NCBI GenBank assembly: GCA_013400975.1
Contig: WBMZ01011699.1
Coordinates: forward strand, 1 to 64,000
From: Atrichornis clamosus
Lineage: Eukaryota; Chordata; Aves; Passeriformes; Menuridae
Length of the DNA stretch: 64,000 nucleotides
Direction: 5' to 3'
Positions 50,664 to 62,800 of the stretch are shown in pieces. A program made the position numbers and the translations under genes. The notes beneath the pieces were generated by a model that was given only the letters and a program-made list of their open reading frames with translations, did not search any database and was not told where the DNA came from. Numbering within the stretch: the stretch's first letter is position 1; the number at the start of each line of letters is the position of its first letter.

Positions 50664-50848
50664 CTTCTGTCGCTGCTGAATGTTGCTCACTGTGTCTGGC
50701 TGGAACTCCAGCTTGTCTGTCCGACAGAGTTTCCAGTATAAAATAATAACGATCAGGAGCACCACAGCAACCGGCACTGCCACCCCAACGATAATCCACA
50801 GGTTGCTGTTCTGAGCCTCTGAAGCGGACTCCTTCAGCTTCTCCACAG
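50664..50848 (-). CDS. KIAA1549: KIAA1549 exon: transmembrane segment
   Basis: 185-bp exon between acceptor TTCACAG (before 50848) and donor GTAAAA (after 50664). It completes a split Pro codon, so the junction reads AQ-PV as in human, and it ends at a codon boundary after QQRQK. Residues PVEKLKESASEAQNSN form a short juxtamembrane linker. They are followed by about 23 hydrophobic residues (LWIIVGVAVP through VIILYW) and the stop-transfer sequence KLCRTDK. The polarity suggests a type I protein with the SEA-like region outside and everything encoded to the left inside the cell. LEFQPDTVSNIQQRQK after the membrane is highly conserved in the family. Confidence 0.95.
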
Positions 50849-53022
50849 CTGTGAAGTTAAAAGGAAGACAACAATGTTATGTGGTTATGTTTTGAGCTGA
50901 GGACACTTCAAGGTTATGTATTTTTATGTTCTTGCAAAAGATAGTTAAGGAATTTATCAGAAACCAGCTGCACATCACAGGAAATGTCACACCACTTATA
51001 AAAGTTAAGGTATGTCATGCTCAGGAAGCACAGGGCAGGTGGTCGACTGTCCTGGCCCACCTTCTGAAGACCTGTGTTTAAAATGCCAATGAAAATGTAC
51101 TTCTGCCACATCATCCTGTAACCCAAAACTGAGCTGACATAGGGAAATGAGTCTAAAAGAATTACTCTACCACTGGCAAAGGTAGGATGGACTTCCCAAC
51201 ACTGTTGCCTGTTCCCTGCTTTAAGCAGTATTATCAGCTGCCTCTTCTCTTTAGTTATACATTTTGTTAACTTCCCTATGAATAATCACAATCCATTTGA
51301 AATCAGTAAGACCCTCCTCCCCAAGGTGTATAGTTCCACATTTTTTATTAATTTTTCTTTTCTGTTTCATTGTCAATGTGTGAAGTGAAATCCTTTAGTC
51401 CCAAACAGAAAAACAAAACTGCTGGAAAGTGCAATCAAACAGGTCATTCTTGTAAAAATAAACTGAAAAAACTGGCAAAACTTTCATTTGCTATATTTCG
51501 TCTAGTGGTTAGATGTGGGACTAAAAACCACAGCAATAATACATTTCTAGTCAAACTGATGCACTTTGTAAAGATGAAGTTTTCAAGTTAAAAAGAGTAT
51601 TTCTATTAATATTCATTTTTATATATTATTTTACTAAGAGCCATTCTAATGATGAACCTAGAGCATATAATTCTTCTGTTTTATTCATCTAATGGCTCAT
51701 TTATGGCATTATATTTTCTGTTATAAAAATAACCTTTTTTGGTCTAGTTTCTTCCAACAATAAGCATTTAAAGATTTCTATGGTTCTTTGACTCTTAGAA
51801 GAACTTTCTAGACGAGTAGAAGGTAACAACTTTCAACAAACACAATAAGCTATAAACACTTTATGAAGTTTGTTCAACACTTAACATTTTTGTTAAGAGA
51901 ATTTTTTCTTGCAACTTTAAAAATTTTGTCTTATCAGCATTACAGTCCATTAATAGATATTAAGCAGATGTATGAGCTACTGACCTATCTGTACACAACC
52001 GTTTTAATGAGGGATAAAATTTAGAAACACATCCAGATGGTGCAATTATTACTATTTTCTTTCTTTTCCTTCTGCAGAGGATTTTAAATATCAGACACAT
52101 GCTTGTTCTGTTGGCAAATACCCTGTGGTACAATGTAACTCATGCCTCCATATTGCACAGAAAGAAGAAAAGGTAATTAAGCATTCATACCAGTGAGGTA
52201 ATTTGCAAATTATACTTGTCTGTTCCTATTTTAAAATACATTCAAGTTTCTTTCCTAATTGTAACATGGAATTTTGAGTAGGTCTTCTGTCTTGCTACTT
52301 ACTGAAAATTATTCATATACCAAGACTCCTGAATAAAGTCATTATATGACTTTATATGACCTGTCCTATTTATTCTGATGTGTATTTAGTAAAAGATCAC
52401 ATTAGTTTTATATTATATTCACTGGAAGACCATATTACTTATATATTACTGATGGACAAATAAACAAAAATAAGGTCAGTCATATTCAACGGAAGAAATA
52501 ACCACCCCAACTAGCATTACTGTATATCTTTCATAGAAAAAGTAATTCAGATAAACAAAAAACCCCAGTGATTTGTGTTAAACTTCACTGCCATTACTCA
52601 GCTAAAGGAAACACCCATTTCATACTGATGCCCTCCCATCTGACAGCTGTGGGATTTGTGCAAGCTCCCTGGCAAAGCAAACTAAAAAAATATTGGACTA
52701 GCAGGAAGAGATGAAAATGGCAGGAAGGTATTTAGTTAGCACAGTACTCCTCTAGCACAAGCACTGGAGTGAACGCAGTGAGGCTTGACTTAAGGACTCT
52801 GTTGCAGCCCCAAACTCAGCAGGGCCCTCAAGGAGCAAAGCAATACCACACAGCTCACTGCAAGGCTGCTGAAATGCATCTCCTCAGGAGTGTCAAAGCT
52901 GCAGCATTCCAAGAAGAAAACACTGCAACAGTGGGCGCTGTGCAAGTGCCATAACCTACAAAGCTAACAACACCCTTCCTGTTCCTCCTTGCTGGCATCA
53001 GCGCGGATTTGACAGGGCTTAC
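50849..53022 (-). other. KIAA1549: KIAA1549 intron
   Basis: 2.2-kb AT-rich intron. A small perfect inverted repeat lies at 52335-52353. No exon or named repeat seen. Confidence 0.85.
52335..52353. repeat. Short inverted repeat
   Basis: AAAGTCAT and ATGACTTT arms of 8 bases around a 3-base spacer. Confidence 0.75.
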
Positions 53023-53200
53023 GCTGCGCAACGGTGCCTTCAATGCGGTATCCGAGGATGATTGCAGCCCGCTGGATATCAACTCTGTTCATCAGGTCTG
53101 AGCACTTCAGAGCACTCAGTCTCTCCCCATCTTGGTCCTCCACGAAATAGATCAGCTCCACGGGGTTATCAACACCAACTAACCGTGACACATTCACAAT
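53023..53200 (-). CDS. KIAA1549: KIAA1549 exon: SEA-like ectodomain before the membrane
   Basis: 178-bp exon. The acceptor is TTTTCAG before 53200 and the donor GTAAGC follows 53023. It enters in phase 0 and leaves after one base of a codon. The peptide begins IVNVSRLVGVDNPVELIYFV and continues through DQDGERLSALKCSDL to ILGYRIEGTVAQ. This is one of the most conserved parts of the protein, nearly identical to the human version as remembered. It is the membrane-proximal extracellular segment; the VELIYFVEDQDG strand-turn pattern fits the SEA-like domain. The open frame runs past the donor into the intron, but the next exon restores the conserved AQPV junction, which fixes the donor. Confidence 0.94.
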
Positions 53201-56200
53201 CTGAAAAGAAATTGGAAAGCTTTTACATTTTAAGTTGTATTTATTTGGAGCTCCCATACATTTGGTCTTACAGCCCATTCTCTCTCTCTCCCCTGTCCCT
53301 TCACAGGGCCTGCACCTGAGGGACACTTACATAAAAATAAACATTTGGAACAGCTTTGTCAAGATGCCATCAGTATCTGTCCTAATCGTCACTACGTGCA
53401 ACCCGCAGTGCACAAAAATATTCCACCTTGTTGTTATGATGTAGAAATACAATTACTGTTAAAGAAAACTCCTTTATCTGTGACAACAAAGGACGTGGTA
53501 TTACACTGACTATGCAACTGCTGTGAACTGGTACAGTTTGGGAATTGTCAGTATCCAAAGAAGTCTAATGGGAAGACATGTGGTGTGTAAAGCTCCAAAC
53601 TGTACACAGCAAAGGGAACATGTACACTGACTAGTTCTCTCTCTGAGAAGAGCTTAATTCAATACTGGGTAATGTTAGACACACAGAGCTAGTAATAACA
53701 ATTTGCTTCCAAACTAAAATTCAGGATATTTTCAGTTAACACTTATACAAAAGATTCCGAGTGAAAGTCTTCCAGAGGAAGACAAAATTGTTGGAATAAT
53801 GTATCAGTGTCTAATTACACAAGCTCCAGAATATTGGGAAATTCACAGAAATATCTGTTTTGTAACTGAAAGGAAGATTTCAAGGGAAGCAATCACTGTA
53901 TAATACATTTTAATGGTAAACCTGTTTTTTGTACCCTATTTCTACCATAACAATGTACACATCTAAGTGAGGGAACTGCTTTCACTCTAAAGATTCCAAC
54001 ACCGTGCCTCCCTGGAAGCCTCTACTGCCTTTAGCAATTGTTGGTTAGTTGGAACTACTGAGGAGAATAGTGTGACTGCACTTTTCCCTTCTCTAAATAC
54101 CTACTTTAACTTTGATTTGTTATTCATAACACACACCTCTTTGCTTCAGTTTTTCTAAATGTTAAGCAGCTACACAGGCAAATATTCTGTTAGCATCAAA
54201 TAAAACTGTTTGCTCTGCTTCAACTTAAGCACTTGCAAAGTCACCTTCATCCTCCAAACAGCTCCCCTTGGCATCCCCCTTTCTTCAGGAAGGAATGTAT
54301 TTGACGCTGTGGGAAGCAATTCTTCCTACCTACTTCTAAAGACATTAATAATCAAAAGAATGCATGCTATGAGGAAGCCCTGTAGATACTAACCACCAAA
54401 CATCTACATTGCATATGAGAATCACATAACCTCGAATTCCTGTAAAATTACATCTTTTCATATAACAGCTCTCCTCTGTTTAACCATTTACCATGTAATG
54501 GTGAGCTCAAACAAGAATTAGGCCAAAAAATAGTAGGAGGTATTCTGTCATGAGGGTTTTGGAGTTTTTTTTATAGAGTTTGAAGGGCTCTGGAAGGAAT
54601 TGACATAAATAGAACAATGTATTTTGCTTCCTTCAGAATTATCCGTCTGCTATAAAGTACATATTAAAAAAAAATATCTCAAAAACTGCCCATAGCCCTA
54701 AACTAAAGTAAACTAACAAATGTTTGCGTGTCTGAGGCTTACAAAAGCAAAGCTTTGTATTGTTTTCTTTCCTAGTTTCCAACTAAACAATCATGTTGAA
54801 GGAAAGAAGTGCAATGTCCAGCTCAAAAGGGATGATGTTCTGGTCTTTGGGGACAGCAACTTAACATGTCCTAAAAAAGCATCTCCCAGGAACGGTAACA
54901 GCAAGGTGTATAAATATATAAAAATGAAGGGGTGGGGGGAAGGAAACAAGAGAAAGCACAATTGTCATGAAAGTCTTCTAGGAAAAAACAACTGAAAGCA
55001 AAGAATTATGTTCAGTGTCAGCCACATTTGATGTAAGAAACAGAGTATCTACAAATAGAGCAGAAAAATATGCAAATCTTTGAAACACAGCAAGACCTGC
55101 TAACAGGCCCTATTAAACAATGCTGCTGCTCTTCTGAATACCACTCACTCTTCTACCACCTAAGAGGCAACCAATGCCTGACTGAAGGTACAAAACAATA
55201 ACTAAGGTTTCAACACACATATTCAGCAGCTGTAAAGCTGAATGTGGTTTTATGCACCTCAAATATACAATTAGTTAACAGATGTCCACAGCTTTGTATT
55301 ATGTCTGCTTCAGCTGGGTTGCCACAGCCTGGTCTCGCTGCACAGAGCATCAGGGTGTACAGACTGGTATCTGCTTTCAGCACAGATGAATCCTTCCTAA
55401 AGAGCCCTTAACTCACATGGAGGGTGAGGGAGTTGAAAGGCCACATGGGATTGACAATCAATGGGTTCTTGGTTTTAATTTTATGAAACTCCTCTGTACA
55501 TAGGAAACCTACAGAGTCAGAGAAATTTAGAAAATTCTTAAGTGGAATTGTCATCTATTTGATGGCGCTGTGAAGCACACAAGAAGCACTCTCACTATGT
55601 GTGTTATACACACCAGGTAATGGTCTGAAGCTGACTGAATGGGTTAACAAAGGAACTTCTCCACAGCTGCCTTTACAAAGGGCAGGGGGTAAGGAGGAGA
55701 CGTTTCCAGTGCAAGTTGCCACAATTGAAACTACACGAATTTTAACACAGGGTTAAAACCAACAGCATATGGCTCCCTATGTTAAGAAACTGTTCTAAGT
55801 CTGGTCATGGAAATGAGGTTCACAGTCACTGCCTAATTTTTACAGAGTTTCCATATACTAAGTTTTGTGACACATCGTTCCAAATTATACTCTTTGGGCA
55901 GCTTCAGAATGGTTTTGTCCCTATCCTTGAGAGTGCTAAGAAAACAAATACTATTTTCCAGGCATCCAGCAAAGCAGCCCACATGTAAGGAAGCATTTAA
56001 GCATTTTACATTTATACTTTGGCACTGAGGGATGACATAGGGAGGGAGGAGGTAGAAAAATTTCAATACACAAGGCAGAAAGTGAGGGGGGAAAAAAAGA
56101 AAAAAAAAAAGAGAAGACTAATTCAACTTCTGTGTACATAAATGATACCAGCTTTGTTGATACTAGATGTGCATTTAACCTCTGCAGAGGAAAGGCTTAA

Positions 56201-59200
56201 CTGTGTTCAGGTGTCAGTAAATTTAATTTAAAAAGTGTTTTCAAGTGAATATCATAGGTCAGTGAACAGAGTTGCCTTGGTAACAAAATCTAGTTTGCAA
56301 TTTCAAGCAGGGAAATACAAGTGGCGGGCAAGCTCACAAGGCATTCCCGGAGTGCCAGCTGGCCGGTGGGATGTCCTGGTCAGCAATCCTGCAGGAGCCA
56401 GAAACCCCTGGGTGAACTGTTCCAGGGTTTCAAAGGCATAAGCACTGCTTAGAAAAAGGGAGACATGCACACAAGCACCAAAATGCACGTAACGAGGAAT
56501 ATTTTCCTTCTTCCACTTCATTCATCCCCTTGGGGGAAAAAAAAAAAAATCAAAAAAGATTCTGCTTTCTGTCTTATTAAAAGTAGGATTTTGGAGTGTC
56601 CAGGCAATGAAATCAAGCTGTACTGTAGTTTGAAGAGCACACAGAGCTAGGAACAGGCTGTGAGCAACCTGACAGAGGGGCTGCTTGCTGCCCAGTGTGG
56701 CCGCTGGAGGGGCCAAAAGCCTCAGGGGAAGAGGTGAAGCAGTAGCAGTCTCCAAAGGCTTTATTTATACACCTAAAAACTCACAGCAAGACAGGCTTTC
56801 CTCCAAGTATACATGAGAGAGAGACACATAAGCTGTCAGTGGAAAAAACAAGAGAATAAACCTCAGTCTTAATGAAAAGCTTCATTCAGTCATTATGTTC
56901 CCTCATAGCTGCCACTTACACATATTGCAACTAACACACTGCCTAACATGTTCTTTAAATCAGAACTGTGCTCTTTTTGTCATTTACTAGGGTCATCTTT
57001 TCACTTTCTACTAGGTTCAAAAGACCAAGCATATTGAAATGAGGGAAAATTAGGTTTTATTAGTTGCTGGTGTATTTTTAAACTACAATTAAGCCATTCA
57101 ATTCCTGAAAAATGTAATGAGAATTTAGTTATTACAGTAAACTATTGACAAAATAGAGCACAGGTCTCTGTAGATGCAGTGCAAACCACATTAAGCATGT
57201 GCCTCTGACTCTGCAGCAACAGAAGATACATATTGAAAATATGTATGACTTACTCTGTGAAAGATTAATACAAACATCACAAAAAATCAGTGGAACTATC
57301 ACATGTATAACAACCGGGTGTGAGGCTTCAGAGGTTTTTTTGTACATAATGGTTACAGGCTTTTCTCTCTTTTTATCATGGCATGCCACCTGTTAACAGC
57401 ACAGACAGTCAAACAGGAAGGGAAAGCCTGCCATTTGGGGACCCTCCAAAGCTCTTATTCAGAGTGTCTAGATTTAAAGCGTAATTTTTAACATTCTTAG
57501 GTACTAACACATGCCTTTAGAAATGAAATCTAAACCTCACAAGGTATCACTTGTATTTCCTGAGTATGTGAAAGGAAACTAATATGCCTGCAGTAACATT
57601 CACAAATAATTGCTTCACCTTCTGACCCACAGTCCTGATTTTCCATAGAGCTTAGAAATGTCACATTTCAATATGCTATAAATATCTTTCACCTCAGGAA
57701 AAACTCTGGTCTATAGGGTCACAACACAAGTGAAATATGAGTCTAGTCTTTAACAAATATATGCATGTTCTGTTAATAAAACTATCCAACACTTTTGTTG
57801 CCAGCAGCTTTTGTTCTTATTTTCACTCTGTTGTGCTCTACTACCATAGCAGTCACTGTTTTGTCTGCAAGAAATCTATATGGGAAAATCTGAATATAAA
57901 GCACAAGAAACATTATTAGCTCTCCAGAAGACACAAATAGATGCACATAAACAACACACTTCAATCGGAGGTTACAAACTTGGCTGTGGGGAACAGAATT
58001 AACAGCAGTAGAAGGTTTATAGCAAATGCCTACGGACAAGACCCTCAACTAACAGAGGGACATCCTTGAAAGAAACCATCCTTCACTCTGGAGCCCACTA
58101 CCAGGTGCATCAGTCCGGCTGTACACAACAGCCTCTAAGGCTGCCTCACCTGCCACACACCTGAGCATCCTGCCAAGGTGCTGCAGTCCCTGGTGGTACC
58201 TGCTGTTCTCAAACAGGAAAGCAGGACACCCATCACACACACCTCACTGCAAGGCATCCCTGCAGCCTCCCTTCTTCCACATCCCCTTTATTACAGTTCT
58301 AGCCCTATTTAGAAGTGTGGGCTGTGAGCACCTGGAGAAGCCCTGTGATGGTAAGATGTGCTGATTGCAATGAAGAGAATTCTCCTCTGCCCAAAGACAG
58401 CAGTTGGCGAGCTCTTTGCACTAATTAAGTGGCATAAACGAGCAGCACTGCTGTCTGGAACATGAGCTGCAGACCTCATCTTATGTCCCAGTAATACAAA
58501 GTCAAAAGAAAAATGCTGAATTTTCACTTTCCAAAATACTACTCTTCAGCTAAAAAGGATGTGCCCATAATTTTGTGCATGCAAAAATAAATTACCTGAG
58601 CTTTATTATGTAAAATCATAAAACTGTAATCTAAACATACACATTTCAGAGGCTGCGGTATCTTTGCTAGCAACATAAGGAATATTTGTTTAATTTATAT
58701 GCAAAGGAGGACTAAGGCATAATGAACAAAGTGCAGTAAGAAGTGTTGGGAATAGGAGAGCTGAAGCAGACACCTATTTGCAGCAATTCAAAGCTGTATA
58801 GAAGAAAAATAAAATAAAATCTCTATTACTGAAACAGATGTTTCTGAGACAGAAAAACAAAAGTAAGAATACCCCAACATCTGGAAATGTAAGTGGTAGC
58901 AAAAAACGTAGAATTAAATTAAATAAAGACAACAGGTCTGAAATACAAGAGGGCATCTGGGAGGTAAACCAATTGTCAATGAATTAGCTGAAAAAGGTAA
59001 TTTTTAAGATTAGCCATTAAAAAGTACTTTGGCTTTCAGTTTGTTGAACTGACTAGAAAGAACATATGTCAGAATTTAAAACTTTAAATTAAATATCTAG
59101 GTCTTCTTGGACTTTATGTGAATAAATCCACCTGTGACAAAACTCTAGAGCAGCACTGGAATCCAGAAAGCAAAACCTGCCACGTGTGCAAAATTTGACA

Positions 59201-59725
59201 TGATTAATCATTTTTACCTGAAGGCCAACCCTGTGGCCAGGAGTACTGTGACAAATAAGAAGTTAAGGGGTAGAATATACTACTCTACTGCTGCATGAAG
59301 CTGAACATGATTCTATTTCATATTTCTACATCACTACCAAATCACAGAGAGCTGTGAAGTAGCTGTCCAAGCAGATTAATTTTTTTCAGATGACCATCCT
59401 GTCACCTTTTGCTAGGCACATCGTGTAAGTCAAACAAGATAGAATGTTTTTAAAGCAGGAAGTTGGTAAAATAATTTTCAATGTTGTTTATAAGAAGCCA
59501 TCAGAAACTTACAGTAGGCACTTAAAATAATCAGTTATTTACATTTCTTATGTTTAGCTTAAAAGACAAGAACCACCACATTTTTAGGTGCAAAATACAA
59601 GTATCACCAACTAGCTCAACACGAGACATTGTTTTGAGTTATATTTCTCAATGCAAAACCTGAATATTAACTTAGTGATTTATTACCCTTTTCTTTTTCT
59701 TCCTCTGATTTTGAGCTCTTAATAC
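53201..59725 (-). other. KIAA1549: KIAA1549 intron
   Basis: 6.5-kb intron between the two SEA-like exons. It includes an A-rich run at about 56090-56112 and another at about 56538-56549. The human protein joins directly across this junction (as remembered), so no hidden constitutive exon is expected, and none was found. Confidence 0.85.
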
Positions 59726-59871
59726 CTGCACAATGTTGCTGCCTGCAAAACTGGCCCGCCTCCATATCCGCCCTCTGACCAGAGCCTCGTTTAACAGGTG
59801 AGCGAGTTTCCGTTCCATCTCTGCCCGGAACACCTCCTCCTGAACTCGCTGGTCGACGACACCCAGGAGAA
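59726..59871 (-). CDS. KIAA1549: KIAA1549 exon: SEA-like ectodomain, first exon in window
   Basis: 146-bp internal exon. The acceptor is ATGCAG just before 59871 and the donor GTATTA follows 59726. It starts with the last two bases of a split Val codon and ends at a codon boundary after NIVQ. The peptide runs LLGVVDQRVQEEV to AGSNIVQ and resembles the human VLLQGVHDQ segment. It is extracellular and, with the next exon, forms the part resembling a dystroglycan-type SEA fold (an inference from the family). It carries the basic stretch GRIWRRA, which contains an R-x-x-R motif. The residue spacing and frame continue directly into the exon at 53200. This is the most 5' exon I can identify; by counting back from the last of 20 human exons it would be about exon 8. 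Confidence 0.88.
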
Positions 59872-62800
59872 CTGCATGGCACAGAAAGCAACCCAAGGAA
59901 ACAAATTAATTAGCAAAAACTTCTCAGTGCCTTTTCCGTGACTTCAATTATAAGCTTTGAGTCACCCCCTGAGAGCTCGCGGACAATTCGAGAGCACCTG
60001 CATTTATATGGGAATTCTGCCCTGTTCAGACAGAGGTTCCATGTTGGAAAAGGGAGACATTCGGTGGGAAAAAAGTTAAAAGAAGTAATTTGAGAAAAAA
60101 AAATAAAAATTGGGGAGAGGACTTTTTTGGAATCTTAACCAGGCTACACAGTAATTAAGGAAACCTTTTCAATTCTAAAAATGCACAAAATTATGAGCAT
60201 TTAATGAATTGTTTAAAAACTACTGAAAGAGAAGACTTAGTCTAAATTGTCTGCTTCAACTAATTTCAAAGTGTTGTGTTTGGAAGTGATACAGAGCTGG
60301 AGATGGGGAGGGCAAGGGTTCAGAACCGTGGAGAAAAAGTAGAACAGCAGTATGTGAATGAAGCTGTGTGTTCAAGTGCAACTTCCCTAGATAAGATTAA
60401 CAAGTATGCCAATCACAGCACAAAAAATGGTTAGCAGCCCTGCTCACTTTGCAGCCAGGTGCCCTGGGTCATTGGGGCAGCTAATGCTGAGAGGAATCCC
60501 TGAGGAAACATGAAAATAAGGGTGGACCTTTACTAGCAAGATGGCATCCAGTTAGAGAAAAGTAGAGTGAATGGAGCAACAGCCATTCAAATGAGCTAAC
60601 TGAGCAATCCTCCAGGAGAGCAAATCAACTCACTGCTGACAGCAAAAAATAAATTCGTTTCTAATTCCTCCCCTCTAAAATTGTTTATATTTCTAGAAGC
60701 CCCTTTTTCAGTGTTTCCACCTTTTTTTAAAAGTGTGGTGCTTAATAAAAAGCCACCCAATTAGAGAAAATCAATTAAATATAATTTCAAATTTTTTTTG
60801 TTTTTAAAACAAATATATTAAAGCCACTTTTTCAATTTAAAGCTTTTCAATGCAGATGTCAGGAAAAGGAAACATTTTCATGATTTCTCACTGAGATCAA
60901 CAGCATCTGTCTTCTAAATTTAATCATAGACTAAGTATCTCAGAATTAAACAGCAAAATAGACAGTGACCTAAGGCTATTACATACACCAAGTAGAAATT
61001 GTTCTTGCCTGTGTATTGGATTTCAGTATCAATGAATTATGCTTAATAGCAGGAATTGTATTCTACAGCTGAGAGGGTGAACTACAGAGAACACTGTATA
61101 TCCCAGCATTTTATGACTATTGGGATACATGCACATATATCTGGGTAATTTGATATTAAAAACCTTTACACACATAGATTCTATCTTTTTCCTATGTCAT
61201 GATTCATTACTTTCACAGTACAACACACTGACTGAAAGGACTGACCCAGTCAAAGTCTGGGTCCAGCTCTGCCAGGACCCCTCCAAAAACTGGAATTACA
61301 AAATATCCCTCTACAGCAAAAAAAAATTGCTGCAATTGGCTTTCAAACTCTTACAGTCAGGAAGTGTACCAAAACCCAAGGGGACATGATTTTGGAGCTG
61401 GAAGAACCCTTTTTTTACTGCAGAAGCTAAGGGAGTTTTCAGCAGCAGTGGACAAGACCTAAGGCTGAGCAGGAGAGGGAGGGGGTGTAACCAAAAAAGC
61501 CAACATAAATTTCTAAGGAAGGATGCCACTGCATATGAGATACACACAGGAGCTTCTCCCACGTTAGTGAGCGTTGTGTGACATTCTAAATCTTTCTTCT
61601 CTAAAACAAACCATGTGGGCTTCAGGAATGAAGGTGCAATTTGGTTTCCTGCCTTAAGCTTTAAGCTTTTCACTTTGGTGAGAGGAGACAGGGATACCTG
61701 GAAAAAAGAGTAGGTCTATACAACAGGTGAACTGTAGGTGACAAAGCTGTAGTAAGACAAAAGTGTATCCAATGGGGCACCTGCATCCTAAGAGCAAGTT
61801 TGGTAGGCACAACCTCCTCACCAGCCAGGCTTAAAAGCAGCAGGTAAGACCTACAGCAGCCAGGCAACCTCAACAGCCTCTGAGCATCTAAATGTGACAG
61901 CTCAACCACATCTGTAAATTACAGAATAAAACATTCAGAAGACTATGGTGGGAGGGGTCTTCTGTGAATGAATCAGAAGAGATCAATGAAATACAGTGAA
62001 ACTCTTTCATGTACTCAGAATTCATCTATTTTTACTCTGTTTTATTTCGGGCATGCTTTGGTAGAAAGTGTCATACAAATAAAATTTTAATTTTCACTTA
62101 AAATAGATACCTAAAAATCAATGCGGCATATTGACAACATGCAGAGTAGACACTTTATGCCTGACAGTCTGAGTTGTTTCACTAAGAAAGAACTGCCTTA
62201 TAGACAAAAAGTGCTTTGTGTGCATTATCAAGGAATTGCAGTAGTTAATTCTAGACCAGGGATTTATATTTCCCAGATATTCCAGGTCACTGGGCCTTTG
62301 GTTTTAGAATTTATTCAGCTCAGACATGTTATTACCTCATAAAAATGCAGTACCCCTAAGCTATCGATATTTATGTAGGCGACTTACCCCACTAACAAAA
62401 CTAATTGCACTCTTACTTACTCGCAGAGACTGTACATACCTGTTCTTACCCAGGAAGACTTCATCAACTGAGACACATTAAGTTTAGGATAATGAAAGGC
62501 TGAGGGAAAAACAGAATGGAGGAAAAACATCCGTAAGAACAGTGTTCTCTACAACATACACAAAACCAGAAGCCTCTACATAATTTATACTGTCAGCAAG
62601 CATCTTATTTACACAGATGCATTACTGCTCCTGAGGCAATGCAGACACAATGGCAAGGAAAGTGCTCCGAACATACACTGCCCAGTTTGTCTCTCACAAA
62701 AAGAAGCTGACTGAAACAGTCAGATTTATTACGTGAAAGACTTCAAGCTGCTGCACCGAGGTCATTGCTCCCAGTAATTTAAAAGCTCACTGTCTGAACT

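Larger units (their letters stand above)
11179..59871 (-). other. KIAA1549: KIAA1549 gene, 3' part (13 coding exons)
   Basis: Thirteen exons on the minus strand join in frame at every boundary with GT donors and AG acceptors and give about 775 residues ending in a TGA. The chain reads: end of an extracellular SEA-like region, one transmembrane helix, then a cytoplasmic tail of about 630 residues. The peptides match the C-terminal 40 percent of human KIAA1549 as I remember it (human protein about 1950 residues), including QHLGQHNKDD, EARQTMHSLLDDAFALVAPS and the C-terminal [19 protein letters not shown]. Known biology: a single-pass membrane protein of the photoreceptor connecting cilium; biallelic human variants are linked to retinitis pigmentosa, and its 5' part is fused to BRAF in pilocytic astrocytoma. 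The paralogue KIAA1549L shares the domain plan and is the main alternative; the tail motifs favour KIAA1549. No alignment was run. The first exons lie beyond 64000. Confidence 0.9.

Noticed and set aside
56340..56440. Possible minus-strand exon ending at GTGAGC inside the 6.5-kb intron
   Set aside because: The conserved protein joins directly from NIVQ to IVNV across this intron, leaving no room for it as a constitutive exon.
61670..61909. Minus-strand frame after an AATTTACAG acceptor, possible upstream KIAA1549 exon
   Set aside because: The peptide did not match anything I remember of the ectodomain and no fitting donor phase to 59871 could be shown.
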